Position numbers and translations under genes: made by a program. The notes under the pieces were generated by a model. It worked only from the letters and a program-made list of their open reading frames with translations. It did not search any database and was not told the DNA's origin. Positions 51,743-58,415 of a stretch of DNA of 64,000 nucleotides are shown here, piece after piece. This DNA is from Oscillospiraceae bacterium (GTDB lineage Bacteria; Bacillota_A; Clostridia; Oscillospirales; Ruminococcaceae): NCBI GenBank assembly GCA_017829075.1, contig JAGAJA010000073.1:1-64000 (forward strand), written 5' to 3'. Positions within the stretch are counted from its first letter, which is position 1. Every line of letters begins with the position of its first letter.

Positions 51743-53672
51743 GTTGTTTCAATAAGTCATCAATATCTTCAATGACTGGCTCTGGATAATCAAGGTCTAT
51801 TGTATTAAAATCAATTGAAATATTACAGTATTTATTCAAAAATTCTTCAGGGTCGTTCCTTATCATTTTATTTACGTTTTCTAGAGTATAGGATGAAAAA
51901 CAGCTCGGATACTTCTTGTCAATCATCTCACGAATTTTTATCCTGATAAAGAATTCCAGCGGGAGTATTCTAGGAGGTTCGGTTCGTTCAGATAAACAGA
52001 GTTTTTCGTTGGGATGCAGAATCTTCAACGCTATACATTCAACGGGTGGTTCTCCATCATTAATTCTAGACTTCACTTTAAATCTGGTTTTATCTTTTGT
52101 TATAAGGACATTATATTTGTCGCGCCACTCATGTAAGATATTATCAATATTTGAATAGTTACCATCTTTCATCCACGTTTCAAATATCTTACACGTTAAA
52201 ATTAGTTTACTAGATTGCTTATGACGTTCAAGACCACTAACCGACAAATCTTTATCAAGAACTACGCCAATATAGTTTATATATGGTTGCCTTGAATTTG
52301 GATCTTTGGTTTTCTGGCCAAGTCTATTCGAAAATTTGTTTCGGTTCAACTGCACCATCTGCATAATATGCTCATAAGCTCTAAGTGCCTCTGCTTCTGG
52401 TGTGTTTAGTCTTACCGAGTCAAGAATTAACTTCTTGATAGAAACCGTGTCCAGTTCTACGTTGAAGCATTCTTGAAACAAATCTCCGGTTAGCATAAGT
52501 ACTGCGACCATCTGCGCTGTGCGCTCTTTATAACGCTGGTCTGTTTCAAGTTCTGGTATTAAATTGTCAAGGAGCTTGTGATACCGCTCCAACACGCTGC
52601 TGCTATCCAGAGTAAGCAGGTAATCAGCTAACAAGTGTATCGGAAGTGCGCAGTACTTTCGTGAGAACTTGTCAACCTCATGTGCTTGCTCGGCGCTATC
52701 AGTCCAGGTAATACTCCCGAAATTGAGAACTCTTACCTTTAGACCGTCGGCAGTCGTACTGGTGTCAAAGATTGAGTGTTCACCGCTAGACAGAACGGTT
52801 GTAGCCCAACGCCTTGGCGTAGCAGAATCACCTGTGCGAGTAGCTCTTGCCTTTCCCTTACCGGAATGTAACCCGTAGATGAACTGACTTAAGTCCAGCT
52901 TGCGGTCTACCATGCCAAATTCGTCGAACAGTACGGTGAATCCTTGATTTCCAGCCAGCTCAGCCGCCTTACCGTTCTCTGTGCCATACCAGGTAGATGA
53001 TAAGGACTGCTTGTTGTTGCCGGGGAAAGGGTTTCCACACATACTTACCGCCAGATTACAGCTTGTAGTTTTTCCGGTGGTGGAACAGCCATAGATGTTT
53101 ACCACTATGGTGTTCATCGTAGTGAAGCAATTGAGATACCCGACCAGACACGAGGACAACCCTAACAGCATACTCAGTTCCAAGGTTGGGTGTCCCAGAA
53201 TATGCTCCTGCACATCCTTGACAAAACCGTCCTTAGTCCCTTGCGGCTGTATGTCGAGATTGCCTTTGTATCTTGCCTTGAACCCTGTGTTGGAATGAAG
53301 CGTGTAACCTTTGAAGCACAGTTCGCCGTTGCTGTCCAGCTCCCAGCCAACACGTTTGTAGACGTTTGTTGGTGTGAGCTTTTGAGCCTGTTCGGTTATG
53401 TACTCCTTTAGATTACCGACATTCTCGTTTGGAATCAGATAACCATGGGATTCAAGGGCTTTGACAAGGTTATCTGCCGCAACACTTGCTGTCATCGGCG
53501 GAGCGTTGCTGTTTTGAAACATCAGGTCATACTCGACTTCACCAGTTTCAATGTTGCAAGTCATTTTCTTGACCGTAACATCGTTGCCGATTACTTCAAG
53601 CGTACCCTTGTCCTTGGGGATACCATAGACGACAGTACCATCGTCCAGTATTCCCGTTGCGTAGTTACGCAT
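51726..53672 (-). CDS. DUF927-domain ATPase/helicase (Cch-like)
   Basis: 648 aa. DUF927 core with Walker A NIYGCSTTGKTTS near residue 200 and Walker B FTVLFDEFGMVD near 255, with TVLSSGEHSI as a likely sensor segment. In SCC elements the equivalent Cch proteins are MCM-like helicases thought to replicate the excised cassette; that role is an inference here. Start ATG 53672 has GAAAGGTGG upstream; a GTG at 53684 has none. Own promoter at 53781-53809. Confidence 0.85.
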   Translation of the reverse strand: MRNYATGILDDGTVVYGIPKDKGTLEVIGNDVTVKKMTCNIETGEVEYDLMFQNSNAPPMTASVAADNLVKALESHGYLIPNENVGNLKEYITEQAQKLTPTNVYKRVGWELDSNGELCFKGYTLHSNTGFKARYKGNLDIQPQGTKDGFVKDVQEHILGHPTLELSMLLGLSSCLVGYLNCFTTMNTIVVNIYGCSTTGKTTSCNLAVSMCGNPFPGNNKQSLSSTWYGTENGKAAELAGNQGFTVLFDEFGMVDRKLDLSQFIYGLHSGKGKARATRTGDSATPRRWATTVLSSGEHSIFDTSTTADGLKVRVLNFGSITWTDSAEQAHEVDKFSRKYCALPIHLLADYLLTLDSSSVLERYHKLLDNLIPELETDQRYKERTAQMVAVLMLTGDLFQECFNVELDTVSIKKLILDSVRLNTPEAEALRAYEHIMQMVQLNRNKFSNRLGQKTKDPNSRQPYINYIGVVLDKDLSVSGLERHKQSSKLILTCKIFETWMKDGNYSNIDNILHEWRDKYNVLITKDKTRFKVKSRINDGEPPVECIALKILHPNEKLCLSERTEPPRILPLEFFIRIKIREMIDKKYPSCFSSYTLENVNKMIRNDPEEFLNKYCNISIDFNTIDLDYPEPVIEDIDDLLKQLESEI

Positions 53673-53780
53673 AGTAACAACCACCTTTCAAAATATTGTG
53701 CTTCCCGTTTTCGGGTCAAGCCACCCAGTAAGATACTGTCATATCTGTAAGCCTATAACATCTCTTGCTGGAGTGGTTAT

Positions 53781-53809
53781 ATTATAGCTCATTTTTTCCT
53801 GTATGTCAA
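53781..53809 (-). promoter_or_regulatory. Promoter of the DUF927-recombinase operon
   Basis: Minus strand TTGACA (53809-53804), 17-bp spacer, TATAAT (53786-53781). About 110 nt of leader precede the start codon. Upstream, 53810-54181 is AT-rich and has an inverted repeat TTTCACGGACA / TGTCCGTGAAA (near 54108 and 54160), which could be an operator or origin sequence; no gene is supported there. Confidence 0.82.
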
Positions 53810-54181
53810 TGCACAATTTTCTTGATACTAGCCACTATATATTGATTTTATGCTATTTGCGTTAGTTTGACAATTGGAAATTCATTGTGCAGATTTGCCA
53901 TTCAATGCAATCTATTAGCATACATAAGTAAATTTTTCAGCAAGTGAATCAATGCCCAGTCGATGGGCTAAGCTTGATTTTTTTGAAAAATAATTTCCAG
54001 TTATTCTTATCTAACAGAATTTCGTTTTTTGTATAATAGTCACAATACCGCTCTTTGCATACAGCAAATATTTGTGAATTATTTTTTGTGTGTCCGTTTG
54101 TAAAATTTTTCACGGACACCCGTTTGTGACGGACTTTCAAAGGAGAACGGTCTGCTTTCCGTTGTCCGTGAAATTTACAGC

Positions 54182-54207
54182 AAAAAAAGAACAGGAATTA
54201 CCCTGTC
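54182..54207 (-). terminator. Terminator of the DUF1643-DUF960 operon
   Basis: Minus strand ACAGG/CCTGT stem followed by TCTTTTTTT. Confidence 0.55.
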
Positions 54208-54222
54208 ATTTTCAGCGTGCTA

Positions 54223-54345
54223 TTATTTAGGCTTCTTGCCCGTTTTGGCTATACCATAGATAGTAACAACTGTTGTAACGCCTGCGGCTATTGCTTCAAC
54301 CGCTGTTGAAATTCCGGCTACTGCCGCTGTTATTGCCATTATCAT
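54223..54345 (-). CDS. 40-residue hydrophobic peptide
   Basis: ATG 54345 with GGAGGTG five bases upstream opens MIMAITAAVAGISTAVEAIA..., then AAGVTTVVTIYGIAKTGKKPK. One membrane-spanning helix and a basic tail. Reminiscent of small phage/plasmid membrane peptides (holin- or type-I-toxin-like), but no family is recognised. Lies 14 bp after the 23-residue frame. Confidence 0.6.
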   Translation of the reverse strand: MIMAITAAVAGISTAVEAIAAGVTTVVTIYGIAKTGKKPK

Positions 54346-54359
54346 GCTTTCACCTCCAT

Positions 54360-54431
54360 TCACATAATGCACTCAAACGCTACGACTACAACGATACCTA
54401 CCGCCAGTCCTGCCAGATAATATCCTACCAT
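54360..54431 (-). CDS. 23-residue hydrophobic peptide
   Basis: ATG 54431 with GGGGGGTG five bases upstream opens MVGYYLAGLAVGIVVVVAFE, then CIM and stop. Almost entirely membrane-spanning. Strong ribosome site and tandem position with the 40-residue frame argue for expression. Confidence 0.55.
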   Translation of the reverse strand: MVGYYLAGLAVGIVVVVAFECIM

Positions 54432-54477
54432 GCTATCACCCCCCATTCTAGGAACATAGGCAGAGTCGCTATGTTCC

Positions 54478-54774
54478 TCAGTATTCCTCGGCGAGGAGCA
54501 TTGTTTCATGGTCGCCATCGTCAATTACATACACCTTTCCGATGAATGTGGTCGGTGCTGTCAGAGTGTACCTATTCTTGAATGGCTTTGGCTGCTCCTG
54601 CTCGTGTATTATGACCTGCTGACCGTCCTCAACGCTCAATCTGAATATTTGCAGATAGTCCAGTTTCTCAACGTCCTTGCGGCGGTCTATGAGATTCCAC
54701 ATTATCATCATGAGATAGAGAGGAACGGTGCTGTCAACGCCTCTTGTGACGTATCTGTTACCGCTGTTGAACAT
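54478..54774 (-). CDS. DUF960 family protein
   Basis: 98 aa from ATG 54774 (AAAGGGG upstream). FNSGNRYVTRGVDSTVPLYLMMIMWNLIDRRK and DYLQIFRLSVEDGQQVIIHEQEQPK match the DUF960 pattern (RYxTxGI...MWxLID...DYLQIFxL...HxQExP) known from staphylococcal cassette chromosomes. Function unknown. Overlaps the 116-aa gene by 17 bp. Confidence 0.82.
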   Translation of the reverse strand: MFNSGNRYVTRGVDSTVPLYLMMIMWNLIDRRKDVEKLDYLQIFRLSVEDGQQVIIHEQEQPKPFKNRYTLTAPTTFIGKVYVIDDGDHETMLLAEEY

Positions 54775-55108
54775 AATCATCAGCCCCTTTCATTTCTTCT
54801 GGAGTAATATCCTCCGGCGTTACTATGGTGATGGCGTACTCGGTAGCCGGGAGATACAGCGCACTTATGTAATGGTTTATGTGCTTCACTAACTCGACAG
54901 GCTCGGTGGTGTAGTCGAGATGTATGCGCTTGATGTCCTCAACGTCATGAACATTTTCAGCCAGCAGAATATAGCCGCCGTCAATGCCGGGTGAGTTGTA
55001 GCAGTTATCCATAGTGGCGGCAATATCGCATAGCTGTTCCAGTACCTCTGGGGGAACACGGTCAGCTAAAGTCAACGCTTCGGTCTTAGTTCTGAATTGA
55101 TACAGCAT
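54758..55108 (-). CDS. Hypothetical 116-aa protein of the SCC-like module
   Basis: MLYQFRTKTEALTLADRVPP and GGYILLAENVHDVEDIKRIHLDY. Small, acidic, soluble. Its place beside DUF960 is that of DUF950 (a uracil-DNA-glycosylase inhibitor) in staphylococcal SCC, but I see no convincing sequence likeness, so that role is not claimed. AAAGGA precedes the ATG. Confidence 0.65.
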   Translation of the reverse strand: MLYQFRTKTEALTLADRVPPEVLEQLCDIAATMDNCYNSPGIDGGYILLAENVHDVEDIKRIHLDYTTEPVELVKHINHYISALYLPATEYAITIVTPEDITPEEMKGADDYVQQR

Positions 55109-55139
55109 GATTTTTTCCTTTCATAGAATACGCCCTGAC

Positions 55140-55793
55140 TCATTGTGAATCAGGGCGTGTGGTTTTCTTCCTGCGCTTGGGCTTTTCTTCGGGGATTAGG
55201 GTTTGCTGTTCCGGCTGTTCTTGTGGTTCTGGAATAGGTTCGGGCTGAATGGTTGTCGGTACTGCCTTTTCTTCCTGATACGCTTTCAGTTCATCGTATG
55301 AGAACGGCGACAGAATCCAGTTACGAACAGCAGGACATAACGGGTGATAGAATTTCCGTCCTCTTGCGTCCGTAATGCAGTTCAGTTTCTTCTGGAATGG
55401 TTTGAGCATATCCAGAACCTGCTTCTGCATACGGAGGACGGTTTTGTTTCCGTCACCGCCTGTGCCTGTTGCGAAAATGATTATGTCGGATTTCTCGGCG
55501 TTCTCCATGATGTAATTCATGTTTTCCTCGTCAATGTCGAGAGTGCTGTGTTTGCCGCTCATGCTGGAGAACAGATTGACAATATTCACGCTGCCATATT
55601 CCAGACGTTCAAGATTCTGCAAGACAAACATGGTCGTGTGGTCTACCGTTACTGTATCTGCGAAGCTGGGATAGAGCATGATTATTTCCGCAGAGGGTTT
55701 GTCGCTGTTCCATTCCTTACGGAGCAGATAGCGGTGAGTTTTGTCATCGTTGTAGATGACGGTGGTTTGCATGGTGGTTGTTTCGGTTTGCAT
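55140..55793 (-). CDS. DUF1643 family protein
   Basis: 217 aa from ATG 55793 (AAGGAGG upstream). HRYLLRKEWNSDKPSAEIIMLYPSFADTVTVDHTTMFVLQNL and YGSVNIVNLFSSMSGKH match DUF1643 (R.LR..W....P...IMLNPS.AD..D.T). A Pro/Gln-rich tail ending KPKRRKKTTRPDSQ is extra. DUF1643 is another member of the conserved SCC set, function unknown. First gene of this leftward run. Confidence 0.85.
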   Translation of the reverse strand: MQTETTTMQTTVIYNDDKTHRYLLRKEWNSDKPSAEIIMLYPSFADTVTVDHTTMFVLQNLERLEYGSVNIVNLFSSMSGKHSTLDIDEENMNYIMENAEKSDIIIFATGTGGDGNKTVLRMQKQVLDMLKPFQKKLNCITDARGRKFYHPLCPAVRNWILSPFSYDELKAYQEEKAVPTTIQPEPIPEPQEQPEQQTLIPEEKPKRRKKTTRPDSQ

Positions 55794-55942
55794 GGGTTTA
55801 CCTCCTTGATGTTTATTCAAGGAGATAATATATGCTTGTAAGAGGCTTTGAAACTGCTCCGCCGATTTAATAACAATTTATTAAATACAGTAGTGCCGTA
55901 GCTTTCTATGGCGCAGATTCATTTATAAAGGAGATAACCATT

Positions 55943-56176
55943 ATGTCTAAATCCGATTACAAATTCACTCAGAGATATGCGAGAACGCTCTCAAAGAATA
56001 AACCACATGAGCTGAAAGAGTTCTTCCCGGCTGGTATCTGGAACAACAAATCCAACAAAGAGAAACGTGCGCTCGGCAGAACATTCAAACGGCTCGTTCG
56101 AAATGATATGCTATATTTTATATCTCATTATGAGGTGCATAGCAACAAGCATACCTACTATTATATCTCGGAATGA
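55943..56176 (+). CDS. DUF1413-like small protein
   Basis: 77 aa. HELKEFFPAGIWNNKSNKEKRALGRTFKRLVRNDML resembles DUF1413 (ELKDLF..G..W..I....R..LG..F). Basic, probably DNA- or RNA-associated. AAAGGAG site; strong terminator right after it. Transcribed away from the SCC-like operon. Confidence 0.6.
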   Translation: MSKSDYKFTQRYARTLSKNKPHELKEFFPAGIWNNKSNKEKRALGRTFKRLVRNDMLYFISHYEVHSNKHTYYYISE

Positions 56177-56216
56177 AAATACTCCTAACGTCTTTGGGGC
56201 GTTAGGAGTATTTGAC
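56177..56216 (+). terminator. Terminator after the DUF1413-like gene
   Basis: 14-bp stem AAATACTCCTAACG / CGTTAGGAGTATTT with a short loop. Confidence 0.85.
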
Positions 56217-56287
56217 GAAAATTGTCGGTTATTTTTCTCAGTCGGACGTATGTCCGGCGTGGTAAGTATAATTTATCTTGTAAAACC

Positions 56288-56617
56288 TTACTTATTGTCA
56301 ATAAAATCGAAAAATGACTTTACCAATTCCATTGCGTGCTGTATCTCTCTGTCTGACCGTCCTTTGATAAGTTCAGACCATTCTTTTGTGCTCTTTTCTA
56401 CTGTATCAATAGGAGTGCCTTTCACAAGATAGTCAGAGGTGACGTGAAAGAAGTCTGCCAGCTTTGTAACTATATCCATGCTTGGATTACGTTTATCTGC
56501 TTCAATCAATGCAATATAGCTCTCACTGATATAAAGCCTGTCCGCAAGCTGTATCTGTGTAAGTCCTTTATCTGTTCGCAGCTTTTTTACACGTTGTCCG
56601 AATGTACTTTCAACCAT
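56288..56617 (-). CDS. XRE-family transcriptional repressor
   Basis: 109 aa. Helix-turn-helix FGQRVKKLRTDKGLTQIQLADRLYISESYIALIEADKRNPSMDIVTKLADFF in residues 6-60, then a short helical tail. Element-type regulator, divergent from the SHOCT-like gene, so it may bind the palindrome at 56724-56753. AGGGGTG site seven bases upstream. Confidence 0.9.
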   Translation of the reverse strand: MVESTFGQRVKKLRTDKGLTQIQLADRLYISESYIALIEADKRNPSMDIVTKLADFFHVTSDYLVKGTPIDTVEKSTKEWSELIKGRSDREIQHAMELVKSFFDFIDNK

Positions 56618-56690
56618 AGAATCACACCCCTATCTATATAAGTATATCATTGAGGGGAATATTATAATCTTTCCTATTGTAATTTTATAC

Positions 56691-56719
56691 TTGACAAATA
56701 GTAAGTTTTGCTGTATAAT
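56691..56719 (+). promoter_or_regulatory. Promoter of the SHOCT-like gene
   Basis: TTGACA (56691-56696), 17-bp spacer, TATAAT (56714-56719). Confidence 0.85.
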
Positions 56720-56723
56720 AAGA

Positions 56724-56753
56724 GTTAGACGAGATGTTTACATCAGGTCTAAC
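56724..56753. promoter_or_regulatory. 30-bp interrupted palindrome at the transcription start
   Basis: GTTAGAC-ga-GATG-ttta-CATC-ag-GTCTAAC, starting 5 bp after the -10 box. Candidate operator for the adjacent XRE protein, or a 5' mRNA hairpin. Confidence 0.6.
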
Positions 56754-56780
56754 ATTACATAACGAAAAGGAGTTTGTACC

Positions 56781-57332
56781 ATGGCTTTTTTTAACAATCT
56801 GAAGAATACGGCTGGGTCTTTAGGCAAGGGCGCAATGAATGTAGTGAACACTGGTGCTACCGATGCAAAGGACGCTTCTGAAATTGCGGAAATCAAAAGA
56901 GAACTGGATTCCATTGAAAATGACATCATGAGCGGTTATACGCAGATAGGCAAAAAATATGTCGATTATGTAAAAAAGACAAATGAAATGCCGGGTATTG
57001 ACGTATCTGATGTGCTGAAAATGCTTGACCCCAAATTTGAACGCAGAGATGAGCTTCAGGCAAAAATGATTGAAATCGAAAAGCGCAGAAAGGACAGAAC
57101 TCTGCTTCAGGAGAAATCGGCAGTCGAAGCACAGGTTCAGGCTGAAATTGAAAAGCTTGACAAGGCGCTGGCTATGGATTTAATCGGGCAGGACGAATAC
57201 AACACTAAGGTTAATCAGCTCAAAAAGCGTGTTGATAATTTTGAAGCTATCAAAAAAGTTCAGCAGAAATGCGAGATGGGAATTATTACTGCGGCTGAGC
57301 GTGACAAGGAAATTGAAGCACTTCTCATGTAA
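56781..57332 (+). CDS. Coiled-coil protein with SHOCT-like C-terminus
   Basis: 183 aa. N-terminus AFFNNLKNTAGSLGKGAMNVVNTG, then coiled coil (AEIKRELDSIENDIMSGYTQIGKKY, ERRDELQAKMIEIEKRRKD). SHOCT-like segments IEKLDKALAMDLIGQDEYNTKV and MGIITAAERDKEIEALL close it. Such proteins are often stress- or membrane-associated; role here unknown. Last gene of the island before attR; consensus promoter. Confidence 0.7.
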   Translation: MAFFNNLKNTAGSLGKGAMNVVNTGATDAKDASEIAEIKRELDSIENDIMSGYTQIGKKYVDYVKKTNEMPGIDVSDVLKMLDPKFERRDELQAKMIEIEKRRKDRTLLQEKSAVEAQVQAEIEKLDKALAMDLIGQDEYNTKVNQLKKRVDNFEAIKKVQQKCEMGIITAAERDKEIEALLM

Positions 57333-57358
57333 TTCATGTATCTGTATCTGAATAGCGA

Positions 57359-57398
57359 AAAATGCGGTAGTCGGTTTGGCTGTCGCATTTTGCTTTTT
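57359..57398 (+). terminator. Terminator of the SHOCT-like gene
   Basis: AAAATGCG / CGCATTTT stem followed by GCTTTTT. Confidence 0.7.
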
Positions 57399-57521
57399 CG
57401 AACCCTTATGTTGGCAAGAAAAAAAGTCCCGACCACTACCATATTCTGCCATTGACTAATGTGCCATATTGTGCTACAATACATAATAGCAAACGAGGTA
57501 GAGAGATTAAACTGATACGTT

Positions 57522-57533
57522 TCATCTCGACCA
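57522..57533 (+). other. Right att repeat of the SCC-like island
   Basis: TCATCTCGACCA, same as the tRNA-Pro 3' end at 48434. Confidence 0.7.
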
Positions 57534-57540
57534 GAATCGC

Positions 57541-57586
57541 ACACCAATTTTGATACAATGCGTATCACGATTGGTGTTCTTTTTTA
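57541..57586 (+). terminator. Displaced native terminator of tRNA-Pro
   Basis: Nested stems ACACCAAT/ATTGGTGT and TGATAC/GTATCA followed by TCTTTTTT, beginning 8 bp right of the att repeat. Confidence 0.8.
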
Positions 57587-57818
57587 TGTGCAAAAATCCT
57601 GTGTTTACAAGGGTTTATCCACAATTTTTTAACGATAACAGGCTCTGCGGCATTCCAAAAGCGACGACAGCAGAGCCTGTTACATTTTATTCAAATCGAT
57701 TTTTAACGAAAGGTCATAGAGGTGTGCATTTTCGGCAAAGGGCTGTGAACATATTTATTATTCCTGAGAAGAGCAAGAGAATAACCGTAAAAATTCGCTC
57801 ACCAAGGCATAGCCGCCT

Positions 57819-57900
57819 TTGGCAATTCCGCCTCGCCGATACTTCATCTTTTTTCAGATGATTTGCTCGGCGGGGCGAAAACTGCTTTATCGGCAGCACA
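57819..57900. repeat. Dispersed ~82-bp hairpin repeat, copy B
   Basis: TTGGCAATTCCGCC ... GCTCGGCGGGGCGAAAACTGC; same ends as copy A at 34011-34093 with a divergent middle. A partial third copy (CCGCCTTTGGCAGTTCCG) follows near 57911. Confidence 0.6.
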
Positions 57901-57980
57901 CTTAGGCGTAGCCGCCTTTGGCAGTTCCGAGGCGCAGGAGCGTTGGCTATATAATTTATAGGGTTGTTTTACTTGCAGGA

Positions 57981-58064
57981 AGCAAATATATTACGATAAT
58001 TTCAAACAGAAGAAAAATAGTGATTGATATCAGCACGATACTTTATGTTCAGTTGATAGGAAAA
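57981..58064 (+). pseudogene. Fossil of a LytTR DNA-binding domain
   Basis: The frame SKYITIISNRRKIVIDISTI-LYVQLIGK matches the start of a LytTR domain (ITIK..KK..I...DILYIE..GK), but it breaks off into unrelated sequence and no start or upstream receiver domain exists. It lies in the gene-poor gap 57587-58415. Judged a decayed remnant. Confidence 0.35.
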
Positions 58065-58127
58065 ATGAGGTGTGCGGCTTGCTTTTGTAGATTCGAGCCG
58101 CTTTATTGTCGTTTTGGGACACATTTA

Positions 58128-58156
58128 TTGACAGTGAATACCAAATACTGTATAAT
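58128..58156 (+). promoter_or_regulatory. Promoter of the GLUG-repeat surface protein
   Basis: TTGACA (58128-58133), 17-bp spacer, TATAAT (58151-58156). A ~250-nt leader (58163-58415) follows with no recognised riboswitch, then AAGGAGGAG before ATG 58416. Confidence 0.8.
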
Positions 58157-58415
58157 CAATTTCGTATAGGTTTGGCTCTTTATTCAAGGGCAATGTGGAT
58201 CACAAACTTGTACAAACAGTCCATCAGGGAGCGGTGTCCGGCGGCGGAGTTATGTGCGCTTCTGAGGGTCAGGTACAGCTTAATACGTCTTAGGCGCTTA
58301 TTTGCACTATTATCCTTGTTCGGTAAATGTTAGTAAGCCGTTCAAGGCGTTTGACGGCAGAGGGTATTTTGGCATATCCGAATTGCTGTCAAAGACATTT
58401 CAAGGAGGAGTAGTT

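Larger units (their letters stand above)
48434..57533 (-). mobile_element. SCC-like genomic island in tRNA-Pro (~9.1 kb)
   Basis: Bounded by the 12-bp repeat TCATCTCGACCA (48434-48445 and 57522-57533). A strong terminator directly right of the second repeat looks like the displaced tRNA-Pro terminator. Gene content on the minus strand, in transcription order: DUF1643, a 116-aa protein, DUF960, two tiny membrane peptides, DUF927 ATPase, a 55-aa frame, resolvase-like orphan, short serine recombinase, full serine recombinase. At the far side are a DUF1413-like gene, an XRE repressor and a SHOCT-like gene. DUF927, DUF960, DUF1643 plus large serine recombinases are the conserved core of staphylococcal cassette chromosomes. 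Confidence 0.78.

Noticed and set aside
53949..54140. 63-codon leftward frame between the DUF927 promoter and the tiny peptides
   Set aside because: Only a TTG start without ribosome site, in AT-rich sequence containing an inverted repeat; more likely regulatory DNA.
54758..55108. DUF950 (SAUGI) uracil-glycosylase inhibitor
   Set aside because: The position in the SCC-like module fits, but the sequence shows no convincing resemblance, so it is left as hypothetical.
58163..58415. c-di-GMP riboswitch in the surface-protein leader
   Set aside because: Tempting for an adhesin, but I could not find the conserved GEMM core sequence.
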